This document shows positions 19,222 through 30,183 of a stretch of DNA of 64,000 nt, piece by piece. Each line of letters opens with the position of its first letter. The first letter of the stretch is position 1. The position numbers and the translations under genes are program-made. Source of the DNA: Diplonema papillatum (Eukaryota; Euglenozoa; Diplonemea; Diplonemida; Diplonemidae); NCBI GenBank assembly GCA_030068145.1, contig JAPJBO010000004.1, positions 62,001 through 126,000 of the forward strand, read 5' to 3'. Under the pieces are notes generated by a model. That model was not told the DNA's origin. It did not search any database and worked only from the letters and a program-made list of their open reading frames with translations.

Positions 19222-20836
19222 TTTTCGTCTTCTTTGTCTTCCCCTCCTCGCGGTCCATGCTCGGCTGTCGCCGCGGTGCTGGCGACTTCTGCGCTCCGGC
19301 CTGTTTCGTCTGCATCTCCGCCAGTCGCTTGGTGAGGTCCTCGATCCGGCGCAGGGCCTCGTTCAGCTGCGCTCGCAGCTGCTCTACCTCGGTTGCCTCT
19401 AGTGCGCTGGTTGGTTTAAAGCCTGCTGGCACGGTCGCCGCTTCAATGTTGACGTTCTTCCCGCCTTTCCCGCCCTTCATAGTATTGCCCTTCTTTCCGC
19501 CGTCGCCACTCACGCCCTTCGCTGCAACCCCTGTCTCGGGCAGTTGTTTCCCGGCCTCGCGCCACTGATCAGTCCCCCGTTTCTTTCCGTAGCAGCGCAA
19601 GAATTCCGCCCAGGTGTACCTTTCCTGCTCTCGTACTGAGCCGACCTCTGCAGGATCACGTCTCTTCTCCGGAGCTGCCATCTGCACCCACCTCTGCTCC
19701 GCATCGGCGATTGGCCGGGCCGTGGACACTTCGATGCTGGTGTCCGAGTCCGCGACTCCGAAGACCCATGCCGGCGGTTCCGAGCCCCTGACCACCGCGA
19801 GAGTCCTTCCTCTCTTTGGGATGACCTTTATCGCAGTCACTCCTTCCCATCCCGCATTTCTCAGGAAACCCTGAGCTTGGGCGGTGGTGGTTCGTCTGGC
19901 AAAACCGAACACGTCCCACGTCTTGCCGTCCACTCTGGGTACGGACCTCTCCCCCGCCGCGGCTCGCACCTGTTCTTCTGCGCCTGTTGCCACACGAAGC
20001 CCAAGTCCTCGCCTGTTTACGGCGAGTCTTCTAACCTGTGTGGGTAGACGGCCCGCGAGTGCCTTCGCGTCGGCCAGCGTTGTCTCCGCGGACAGCCAGA
20101 CGACCGGGCCCGCATCCTTTTTCGGGACCACGAAAACGCCACGGTGACCCGACGCCGCTTCCAATCTCCTTGCCTGTTCCGCGTTGACGCGGATCAGCGC
20201 GCCGAGAGAGCGCGCTGGATCCTCGGCCCTGCCCCTCGTTTCGACGCCCGTGATGATGACGTCGCCTCTACTCACGCCCTGTTCCGCGGCAAACTGCCCG
20301 AGGTAGGCCCTCAGGTTGGCCGTCGCCTCTCCCCACTCGGTTGCCGTGGTGTATCGTCGAGGGACACATACCGACAGCCTCTGCACGTCCGGTTCGCCCG
20401 CGTCTGGCATCGCCACGCGGTTAAACGTCATCTTCGAGCTGACCTTCTTCTCGCCCAGTTGAAAGACGGTTCCAGTCGTCGACTCGATGCGGGTTCCGCG
20501 CCTGACGACGACCGAGCACATCTGCCCTGCTTGGCCAGCTAATTCTGGCAACGCGGCCAGCACGACGACCGCACACGCCTCTTTCCGCTTGCCGTCGTCG
20601 ATGGCCTTCTTGGCTTCCGAGCGGCTCGCGATGGCCACTCCCGCTTCGTCACAACTCCGCAGTTTCTTCAAGTCGACGACTGGAACATCCCAGTCTTCGC
20701 TTCGCAGCTGCGCGGGTTGCCGTTCTCTCTTTGCTGGCACCCACTGCCATGGGGCCTCCGTCCCGGTCTGCGTCGGCCGCATAGCCTCATCAGAGGCAGT
20801 GCGTTGCCCGGGACCACCGCTTGGAGGTGCAGACAT
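19154..20836 (-). CDS. OTU-LINE ORF1, putative RNA-binding protein with coiled coil
   Basis: A 560-aa open frame with ATG at 20834-20836, preceded by a 45-bp leader. The middle part holds alternating strands and helices with LSAETTLADAKALAGRLP and FARRTTTAQAQGFLRNAGW, possibly two related alpha/beta units; the intact LINE's ORF1 has similar wording (VSDCTLEEARRLAALTP), so the two ORF1 proteins are homologous. A Gly/Lys-rich segment (about 430-455) precedes a heptad-like stretch (EVEQLRAQLNEALRRIEDLTK) that should form a coiled coil, then a Lys/Glu-rich tail. No Cys/His cluster is seen. The C-terminus may be altered by a frameshift. Confidence 0.8.
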   Translation of the reverse strand: MSAPPSGGPGQRTASDEAMRPTQTGTEAPWQWVPAKRERQPAQLRSEDWDVPVVDLKKLRSCDEAGVAIASRSEAKKAIDDGKRKEACAVVVLAALPELAGQAGQMCSVVVRRGTRIESTTGTVFQLGEKKVSSKMTFNRVAMPDAGEPDVQRLSVCVPRRYTTATEWGEATANLRAYLGQFAAEQGVSRGDVIITGVETRGRAEDPARSLGALIRVNAEQARRLEAASGHRGVFVVPKKDAGPVVWLSAETTLADAKALAGRLPTQVRRLAVNRRGLGLRVATGAEEQVRAAAGERSVPRVDGKTWDVFGFARRTTTAQAQGFLRNAGWEGVTAIKVIPKRGRTLAVVRGSEPPAWVFGVADSDTSIEVSTARPIADAEQRWVQMAAPEKRRDPAEVGSVREQERYTWAEFLRCYGKKRGTDQWREAGKQLPETGVAAKGVSGDGGKKGNTMKGGKGGKNVNIEAATVPAGFKPTSALEATEVEQLRAQLNEALRRIEDLTKRLAEMQTKQAGAQKSPAPRRQPSMDREEGKTKKTKSAKPGPEDGGEEEGEVRHRVGV

Positions 20837-20905
20837 GTTGTTGGTGAATCGTTTGAGTGATTTTCTTTTTCTCCCAGTCCCCTTCTTGTTGCGTTAGTGG
20901 GGAGT

Positions 20906-20921
20906 CATTTGCATGCAAATG
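20906..20921. other. 16-bp perfect palindrome with two ATGCAAAT octamers
   Basis: CATTTGCATGCAAATG is a perfect palindrome six bases outside the 5' terminal word of copy B. It contains ATGCAAAT on each strand. It may be incidental or part of the insertion site. Confidence 0.6.
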
Positions 20922-20949
20922 AGAACCACACTGACCACGCTTTTTCACG

Positions 20950-23060
20950 TGGGCACGCCTTCAATGATGAGGTCTGGGATGGACGTATTTTCCACGTATG
21001 GGGAGGAAAGGATTGGACGTGCTGGTGGGATGCCTTGAAGACGGCACCTCCGGCAAGAAGGGGCAGAAGAGGGTAAATTTAGTGGGCGGCGGAGACCCAG
21101 CGCATGGAGATAGGCGTGCCCAGGCCACCACCACGGATGCCTGCAGCACGATATGCCGATGTGCGGAGTCGGCGGCGAAGAGACGGAAGCGCGGACCTTC
21201 GCCCCCGGGGACGCCCGAAGCGACACCGAAGTCGAGACGCAAGCTGCGACCATCGGCCCAAAGCGCCACAAGGGAAGCGGCGGATGCCGGCGCCAACACC
21301 GCCATCGAGAACGCCGCAGAAGGCGACAGAAGGCGACGACACTAGGACGGCTGCTGGCAACGAAGCGGCGTAAGGACTCGCCATCATCGAAGACAGAAAT
21401 GTGCACTCCGTGGCGGGCAGAGGTGCAAGATAAAGTGCCAGTAACGAAGAGAGGTGGCACGAAGAGATAGTCACGAAAGAGAGCAGATGCAGATTATCGC
21501 CACAGGCTCTTTGCATGCTAACCCTAACCACCAGGACCAGGGGCAGCTACCGTCCGGATACAAGGTATTCTTTCCAGCCGAGCGTCTACCACTCACCAAT
21601 GAGTGCGTTCTTGTTTACGGTCGAAGACGGCAATTCGAGTGAGGAGTAAGGTTGATAACCAAAATGTGAGGCACGATGGCCATCCTGAAAGCAGGGTGAT
21701 GCGTGGCCGAGGGTAAAGTTGCTATGGCGACTGGGACAGAGAGATAACGCAAGATAGAGAGGCCTCCTTATGGGGTGGTCACGCCTTCGCAGTCCCAGGG
21801 CCTTCACCCACCTGCCTACGGATGTCGACTGACCTTTCCCGAGACGAGTTGGAATGCGGGTACCATCTTTCCGGTGATTTCCGGTTCCTCCCGTACTCTA
21901 CAACTCCCCGCGTAAGTGAACGTGGACTCCGAAGTGTGACTCCTTTCAACCGGGTGCACGAATTCAGAATTCCGGGATGGGTTGACCCACTGTTTCCGAT
22001 GCGGCTTCCAATCATCGAAGGCTATTCTCGGGTGCAAGAGCGGTGCTCGTCGTTCGGGGACCAGATGGGGAAAAACGACTGGGTCTGCCCGGTTTACACG
22101 TGACTGCTGCAGTGTGGTCAGATTTGGGAAGGCCATCGGAGATGGCGGGCGTGAATACTTCTTGCCTCCACCCACCTGCATACGGTCGTCGACTGACCAT
22201 TCCCGAGACGAGTTGGAATGCGGGTACCATCTTTCCGGAGATTTCCGGTTCCTCCCGTACTCTACAACTCCCCACATAAGTGGACTCCGAAGTGGACACT
22301 CCTTTCAACCGGGTGCACGAATTCAGAATTCCGGGATGGGTTGACCCACTGTTTCCGATGCGGCTTCCAATCATCGAAGGCTAAACTCGGGTGCAGGAGC
22401 GGTGCTCGTCGTTCGGGACCAGATGGGGGACGACTGGGTCTGCCCGGTTTACACGTGACTACTGCAGCGTGGTCAGAAGTGGGAAGGTCATCGGGAGATG
22501 GCGGGCGCGAATACTTTTTGCCCAAACCAAAACCCAAGAGGGGATTGGAGAGTTTGACATAAGAATGGCAAACTCGTGGTACCGAAGGTTGCAACCGCAA
22601 ACAGAAGAGTCAGATGATGGTTGAACCTGCGCACATGCACACGACGCGTCCTGTTCAGACTCCTCCCTGTGTCCAAGGACTCAAAGGCAGGTCCTGTAGG
22701 TTTTCCAGCAACTGCTGGTTCGCCTTGAGGCCCTCCGAATCCGCAGGCTGAAGGGTGTGCCTCAACAACTGCCCAGGAGTCCAAGCTACAGTTGGTAGAT
22801 GCATCCGGTTAGTAGAGGAAGAGGATCGGAGGAGGAGGAACACGGACGGCTCAAGAGAGTCGCGTCCGAAGCACACTAGCTACCTGCACACCTCACCCAC
22901 TTGCCCGCACCCGTCTACCCAACTACCCACCTGTTCACCCATCCACCGACCTGCCCACCACCATCCACCCATCTGTCCACTCAACTACCAACCTGTACAC
23001 CTGCCCACCAGGGTGGAACATAAGATCTGGGCCTCGGGGCCAAGGGCCAAGCAGGGGTTT
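20950..23060 (+). repeat. Dispersed repeat R1, copy 1 (with internal 364-bp tandem duplication)
   Basis: Bases about 20954-22880 are collinear with 36750-38395 at high identity. This copy lacks about 200 bp corresponding to 36920-37125, the part carrying Cys/His motifs. A block starting at 21827 is repeated at 22191, a 364-bp tandem duplication absent from the second copy. The right end (22880-23010) is a degenerate CCACC/CCTGCCCACC tract also present at 52867-53045. I find no intact ORF conserved across copies. The insertion of copy B lies just upstream of this repeat's left end. Confidence 0.75.
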
Positions 23061-24185
23061 TAGGTTTTTTTTGGGTGGACACCAGATTCTCTAAGGTGAA
23101 ATGGTCAAAACCTCCTGGGAAATTGGGGCGAAAAAAAATTTACGAAGCGCGGTTTTTAGGTCATTCCGGCACTCAAAAAAATTTTTTTTTCGCTGACTTT
23201 TTCCGTACAGACCACCTTCGCCGTCAGGTTTTACCGGTAGGTAGGTTTCAGTAAAAATGCAAGTACATGGCCCTACCCGCACGACTCCGGGTCCGAGCTT
23301 CACCCCCCGCCGAACGGTACGGTAAATCAAACTGCTTGCATGGGGGGTCCGGGGGGCAGCCCCCCCGGGGCACGGTACGGTACACAACAAACAGGTGGCC
23401 TTACACTGTGTGACGGTCGAATTTGGCGGTTCGTGATGGTCGAATTTGGCCTGTTTACGTCGTGCGATGCTGTGTGACGGTCGATATTGGTCTTTTTACG
23501 CCGCGTGATGCTGTGTGACAGGGGAAGTCGGGAGGGCTCCATCCGGCGCACGGTAGAAGGAATGCTGGCTTGGCAAGCTAGCTGAGATTTCCGGCAGAAT
23601 TGTCCTGTTAGCCGTTTGGCCAGCTGTTAGATGGTACGAAATGTCCTTCGCTTGACGAGACGAGCCATTAGCACGTCTGAACTTCACCAGGGCTTTCGAT
23701 ATTGACTTTTCTCTAGGTTTTTGCAGAAAGGTATGCTCTGTACCGACACCTCGCAGACAATACTCGAAGCTCATGCATGTTCATCGGCTCTACCTCATGA
23801 AGGATTCAGACACACGTTGTAGACGAGCCTGCCGCCCTCGTTCGCCACTGGCCAAGGCTCACTGGTGTAGCTCGGTTGGTTGCAGATTAGGCTCATCTGC
23901 ACCATCGGGGAGGTGGATGTGTTTGGTCGTTCCATGCCTGTACAGGATGGTCTTATTGCACCTTGCTGAAGAGCTAAGAAAAAAACGGCGAGAGCACGAA
24001 GGCTTCTGCGTCATCAGACGAGACTGTCTCCCAGCGTCGGGCTTGCACAAAAAGTATGCCGCGGTTAGTACGTGATCGTGAAGCTAGTTTCCTCCAGAAT
24101 ACGCTAGCAAAATCATTTGTTTAGTTTCTGCAATCACAGAGCCCGAGCTCTGTTATTGCAGAAACTATCTCTGCGTCACCTCTGC
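23061..24185. other. Spacer with GC hairpin and satellite-like word cluster
   Basis: No gene is recognised. At 23345-23385 on the minus strand there is a GTACCGTACCGT word followed by a CCGGGGGG/CCCCCCGG hairpin, one of three copies in the window. At about 23408-23520 a word ACGGTCGAATTTGG and the unit GCTGTGTGAC recur; CCAAATTCGACCGT on the other strand is an exact word of the 41-bp satellite. Confidence 0.55.
23313..23385 (-). repeat. GC hairpin repeat, copy 1
   Basis: Stem CCGGGGGG (23349-23356) pairs with CCCCCCGG (23361-23368). The flank carries GTACCGTACCG on the minus strand. The same order of flank, stem and CGGACCCCCC tail occurs at 34208-34250 and 38939-38985. Confidence 0.7.
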
Positions 24186-26600
24186 TCATTCGTCGGACCG
24201 GGACGAAGACGAGGACGAGGACGAGGACGAGGAAAGGGAAGAGGAAGAGGAGGACGAACTGGAAGACGTAGAATCTTCCTCTGTCTCTTCTTCAACTTCT
24301 TCAACTTCTTCAACTTCTTCTTCTTCAACTGCCGTCAACACTGAAACTGCCTTATTGAAGAGAAGTTTTCCGTCAGCGGCAAACCTGGCATTCACTGCCT
24401 CCAGTTTTTCCCACTTGGAATCTGGCGCCGGTTCTGTTTTCTTCCGGCCGTCACCAGCGGCTCGTCGACGTTTCTGCGCCCACCAAAGTCTACTCCCGGT
24501 CTCGATGAGCTCCCTTGCAGCAGCATCATCTCTCGGACCGTTCTTTACCAACATCAGCTCTGCACTGACGCTTGGCACTTTCGTCCGGTTGCGTACTGAG
24601 GGCAGTCGCGCCCGCATCTGACCGAAGTCACGCTCTACGCCGGCGCTACTAGCGCACGTGCAGCAGATGGCAACTTGCACCACGCGCGGGACATCTTCTG
24701 TCATGACCGCGTACGAGGCCAGTCGCTCCGACCAGAACTGCAATGGGTTCGGTGCGCCCGAACTCTTCTTGAAGGCTATGGCTGCAGCCTTTAGAGTCTG
24801 CCACTCCTGCAACAGACTTTTTGGCGGTACGCCAGCAAAGGAGCACAGCCTCTCCCACGCGTCATCCCTGAAGCCTGGTTGCCGTAGTTCCGCCTCTTTG
24901 CAGAGAACACAGCTTACGACCAGGTTCGCAAGCACCACGTGTTCCGAAAGAACTACTTCCGGGACCATAAGTTTGGTTATGTCCTGGTGAATAGCCCGAA
25001 ACCTTTTCGGCACGGTGTTGTCGATGGCCATTTGGCACAGTCGCATTTGAGTATTGCGAACTGCTGCTTCTATCTCGCAAGCCAGTCCTGCTTCAAGCTG
25101 GGCAACAAGCTGCGGGGAGGCAATTGCGCGAAATAATTCGTGCAAATACGTCAGATCCGAAGCGAAGGAGGCTTTCTTCACGCGGTCACAGAGCTTTCCT
25201 CTTTTACCTTCGTGTCTGGAGCTTGGCTTTTTTTTGACTTCTTCGCCCGGCTGAAGAGTTCCCTGTCACTCAATACAGCCAGCCATCCCTCCAGCATGCC
25301 AGGGGTGCAAGCGTTGGCGAAAGACCTCTCCCACTTCTTCATCCAGCGAATGCGCCAGCTCGCGTCCGGCTTTGGCATCTTATGGCCCATCGCGTCCTCG
25401 AGAGCCCGGCGAAGAAGATTGCTTCCCCGAAAGATGCTGTTAATCTGGCGGAGCACAGACGTCATGTCTTTGAACGCTGGGCAGTCTAACAAGATTTTCA
25501 TCTTGGTCTGCATTCTGTGTGCAGCGTCCATGCTCATCGCCAGAGACCGCCCAGCCGCCTTCCCCATCAACGCCGCGGCACCGTTGTCGCGACCTGTCAT
25601 CGTCGATCCGTCGTCCGAGCTCCACCCATACACGTGACGAGGATGCAGACTCATCTGCTTCAAGACCTCGTCTATGGCGTCGAAGGCTGCCTCTCCAGTT
25701 GCACCAAACTTCTTCTTTTTGTGCCCCTTAGCAGTTGAGCCCTTCGGAGCTGGCTTGGCAGCAGCTTTTCTGTTCGAGCTTTGCACGTTCGGGGTTGGTG
25801 CCGGCTTGGCAGCAACCTTCTCGCTCGACTTCGAACATCGCGCTTTCGAGGTTGTCGTTGCTTGCCCCTTTGCAATTGTCGGCTTGACAGTGACCGCAGG
25901 CTTGTTCGCGGACGAGGGCTCCGACGCAGATGGAGGTGGCAAGGGTCCTCTGGCAGCGAAGAACGCGGTGATGGGTTTGACGCCTAAAGCAGCTGCGACG
26001 GCAGACGGGGTTTGTACCTCCGCCTTCGGTTTCTTCGCCGTCGGTTGAGCAGCTGCGTTCTTCTGCTTGGGGATCTTCGTGCCCTTAGGCCTCGGTTTTC
26101 GTCCTAGAAGCGACGGCCGGTACTAGGCCGACGAAAACTTCCTTCACCAGCAGTGGCGACGACAAGTCTACCCACCGCAACCGGACGGCCAAGACTTCAT
26201 CACCACAATGCGGCAACGAGGAACCGTCGACCACAACGAACAAAGGCGGTACGCACTTCGGTCCACGTGACAGTAGATCCTGTCGCAGCCGAAACAAGAG
26301 CAGTTTCGCCCACACGCCGATGAGCTCCCGGATGTCTCGTCGGAGCCCGTGCCTCTTTGTGACGGCGGTTCCTTGCAGCTGCTCGCCCCACAATTGGTGA
26401 GCGATCTGGCGGTGGCTGAGACCACCCATGACACCGACATAGGCACGGGCATTCAGATTGTAGAGCGGTGTCTCAAGCCTTTCATCTGTACGCAATGGCA
26501 AGATGCGGTCTTCGGTGTTGGAATGCCGCTCGGGCCGGGAGGGTACGCCCGCTACCGCAGTGCGGACGTGGCGGTGAGCGTGACATACTAAAGATGACAA
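24186..26600 (-). pseudogene. hAT-family transposase, frameshifted
   Basis: Three frames together carry a hAT-like transposase. Segment 26085-26600 has LFVVVDGSSLPHCGDEVLAV and a following VDLSS..FVGLVPA block (first catalytic Asp region). Segment 25178-26084 has WSSDDGSTMTGRDNGA and MSMDAAHRMQ (second Asp and conserved His). Segment 24186-25200 ends with SSAGVERDFGQMRARLPSVRNR, the hAT C-terminal dimerisation signature. Frameshifts lie near 26085 and 25190-25200. Unusual points: a long Ala/Lys/Pro linker with an AT-hook-like GRKPRPKG is inserted between the first two blocks, and the C-terminus ends in Glu/Val repeats and a poly-Ser tract. Terminal inverted repeats were not found. Confidence 0.8.
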
Positions 26601-29600
26601 TATATTAGCGTTACACGAGCGTTACCAGCCAAATTCGACCGCAAAGTAGCGTGACACGAGCGTTACCTGTCGAATTCGACTCTAAAGTAGCGTGACACGA
26701 GCGTGACATGTCAAATTTGACTGTGCAGTAGCGTTACATGAGCGTGACATACTAAATATGACAATATATTAGCGTTACACGAGCGTTACCAGCCAAATTC
26801 GACCGCAAAGTAGCGTGACACGAGCGTTACCTGTCGAATTCGACTCTAAAGTAGCGTGACACGAGCGTGACATGTCAAATTTGACTGTGCAGTAGCGTTA
26901 CATGAGCGTGACATTCTAAATATGACAATATATTAGCGTTACACGAGCGTTACCAGCCAAATTCGACCGCAAAGTAGCGTGACACGAGCGTTACATGTCG
27001 AATTCGACTCTAAAGTAGCGTGACACGAGCGTGACATGTCAAATTTGACTGTGCAGTAGCGTTACATGAGCGTGACATTCTAAATATGACAATATATTAG
27101 CGTTACACGAGCGTTACCAGCCAAATTCGACCGCAAAGTAGCGTGACACGAGCGTTACATGTCGAATTCGACTCTAAAGTAGCGTGACACGAGCGTGACA
27201 TGTCAAATTTGACTGTGCAGTAGCGTTACATGAGCGTGACATTCTAAATATGACAATATATTAGCGTTACACGAGCGTTACCAGCCAAATTCGACCGCAA
27301 AGTAGCGTGACACGAGCGTTACCTGTCGAATTCGACTCTAAAGTAGCGTGACACGAGCGTGACATGTCAAATTTGACTGTGCAGTAGCGTTACATGAGCG
27401 TGACATACTAAATATGACAATATATTAGCGTTACACGAGCGTTACCAGCCAAATTCGACCGCAAAGTAGCGTGACACGAGCGTTACATGTCGAATTCGAC
27501 TCCAAAGTAGCGTGACACGAGCGTGACATGTCAAATTTGACTGTAACGTAGCGTTACATGAGCGTGACATACCAAATATGACTGTAAATTAGCGTTACCC
27601 GAGCGTTACCTGCCAAATTCGACCGTAAAGTAGCGTGACACGAGCGTTACATGTCGAATTCGACTCCAAAGTAGCGTGACACGAGCGTGACATGTCAAAT
27701 TTGACTGTAACGTAGCGTTACATGAGCGTGACATACCAAATATGACTGTAAATTAGCGTTACCCGAGCGTTACCTGCCCAATTCGACCGTAAAGTAGCGT
27801 GACACGAGCGTTACATGTCGAATTCGACTCCAAAGTAGCGTGACACGAGCGTGACATGTCAAATTTGACTGTAACGTAGCGTTACATGAGCGTGACATAC
27901 CAAATATGACTGTAAATTAGCGTTACCCGAGCGTTACCTGCCCAATTCGACCGTAAAGTAGCGTGACACGAGCGTTACATGTCGAATTCGACTCCAAAGT
28001 AGCGTGACACGAGCGTGACATGTCAAATTTGACTGTAACGTAGCGTTACATGAGCGTGACATACCAAATATGACTGTAAATTAGCGTTACCCGAGCGTTA
28101 CCTGCCCAATTCGACCGTAAAGTAGCGTGACACGAGCGTTACATGTCGAATTCGACTCCAAAGTAGCGTGACACGAGCGTGACATGTCAAATTTGACTGT
28201 AACGTAGCGTTACATGAGCGTGACATACCAAATATGACTGTAAATTAGCGTTACCCGAGCGTTACCTGCCCAATTCGACCGTAAAGTAGCGTGACACGAG
28301 CGTTACATGTCGAATTCGACTCCAAAGTAGCGTGACACGAGCGTGACATGTCAAATTTGACTGTAACGTAGCGTTACATGAGCGTGACATACCAAATATG
28401 ACTGTAAATTAGCGTTACCCGAGCGTTACCTGCCCAATTCGACCGTAAAGTAGCGTGACACGAGCGTTACATGTCGAATTCGACTCCAAAGTAGCGTGAC
28501 ACGAGCGTGACATGTCAAATTTGACTGTAACGTAGCGTTACATGAGCGTGACATACCAAATATGACTGTAAATTAGCGTTACCCGAGCGTTACCTGCCCA
28601 ATTCGACCGTAAAGTAGCGTGACACGAGCGTTACATGTCGAATTCGACTCCAAAGTAGCGTGACACGAGCGTGACATGTCAAATTTGACTGTAACGTAGC
28701 GTTACATGAGCGTGACATACCAAATATGACTGTAAATTAGCGTTACCCGAGCGTTACCTGCCCAATTCGACCGTAAAGTAGCGTGACACGAGCGTTACAT
28801 GTCGAATTCGACTCCAAAGTAGCGTGACACGAGCGTGACATGTCAAATTTGACTGTAACGTAGCGTTACATGAGCGTGACATACCAAATATGACTGTAAA
28901 TTAGCGTTACCCGAGCGTTACCTGCCCAATTCGACCGTAAAGTAGCGTGACACGAGCGTTACATGTCGAATTCGACTCCAAAGTAGCGTGACACGAGCGT
29001 GACATGTCAAATTTGACTGTAACGTAGCGTTACATGAGCGTGACATACCAAATATGACTGTAAATTAGCGTTACCCGAGCGTTACCTGCCCAATTCGACC
29101 GTAAAGTAGCGTGACACGAGCGTTACATGTCGAATTCGACTCCAAAGTAGCGTGACACGAGCGTGACATGTCAAATTTGACTGTAACGTAGCGTTACATG
29201 AGCGTGACATACCAAATATGACTGTAAATTAGCGTTACCCGAGCGTTACCTGCCCAATTCGACCGTAAAGTAGCGTGACACGAGCGTTACATGTCGAATT
29301 CGACTCCAAAGTAGCGTGACACGAGCGTGACATGTCAAATTTGACTGTAACGTAGCGTTACATGAGCGTGACATACCAAATATGACTGTAAATTAGCGTT
29401 ACCCGAGCGTTACCTGCCCAATTCGACCGTAAAGTAGCGTGACACGAGCGTTACATGTCGAATTCGACTCCAAAGTAGCGTGACACGAGCGTGACATGTC
29501 AAATTCGACTGTAACGTAGCGTTACATGAGCGTGACATACCAAATATGACTGTAAATTAGCGTTACCCGAGCGTTACCTGCCCAATTCGACCGTAAAGTA

Positions 29601-30183
29601 GCGTGACACGAGCGTTACATGTCGAATTCGACTCCAAAGTAGCGTGACACGAGCGTGACATGTCAAATTTGACTGTAACGTAGCGTTACATGAGCGTGAC
29701 ATACCAAATATGACTGTAAATTAGCGTTACCCGAGCGTTACCTGCCCAATTCGACCGTAAAGTAGCGTGACACGAGCGTTACATGTCGAATTCGACTCCA
29801 AAGTAGCGTGACACGAGCGTGACATGTCAAATTCGACTGTAACCTAGCGTTACATGAGCGTGACATACCAAATATGACTGTAAATTAGCGTTACCCGAGC
29901 GTTACCTGCCCAATTCGACCGTAAAGTAGCGTGACACGAGCGTTACATGTCGAATTCGACTCCAAAGTAGCGTGACACGAGCGTGACATGTCAAATTTGA
30001 CTGTAACGTAGCGTTACATGAGCGTGACATACCAAATATGACTGTAAATTAGCGTTACCCGAGCGTTACCTGCCCAATTCGACCGTAAAGTAGCGTGACA
30101 CGAGCGTTACATGTCGAATTCGACTCCAAAGTAGCGTGACACGAGCGTGACATGTCAAATTCGACTGTAACCTAGCGTTACAT
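26577..30183. repeat. Satellite array, left block: 41-bp monomers in 164-bp higher-order units
   Basis: About 22 tandem units of 164 bp, each made of four diverged 41-bp monomers in fixed order. Units starting at 26607, 26771, 26935, 27099, 27263 and 27427 form one variant class (CAATATATT and TGTGCAGT words). From 27591 on a second, very uniform class takes over (TGTAAATT and TGTAACGT words). Monomers two and three contain the palindromes GTCGAATTCGAC and GTCAAATTTGAC. The array starts at the end of the hAT frame with no spacer. No coding capacity. Confidence 0.97.

Larger units (their letters stand above)
13380..20900 (-). mobile_element. OTU-LINE family copy B, near full length
   Basis: The 7.5-kb element has ORF1 (19154-20836), then OTU, APE endonuclease, RT, zinc knuckle and RNase H segments down to a basic C-terminus near 13563. 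A 19-bp word (cttcttgttgcgttagtgg) occurs at its 3' end (13380-13398), at its 5' end (20882-20900) and at the 3' end of copy A (9893-9911). The module order matches Dualen/RandI of Chlamydomonas in having a cysteine protease, APE and RNase H; I do not see the second (restriction-like) endonuclease. ORF1 is open, while ORF2 is split by at least three frameshifts. Confidence 0.88.

Noticed and set aside
20906-20921. Octamer promoter for the LINE
   Set aside because: ATGCAAAT words lie outside the element in a palindrome and no transcription evidence exists; listed only as a palindrome.
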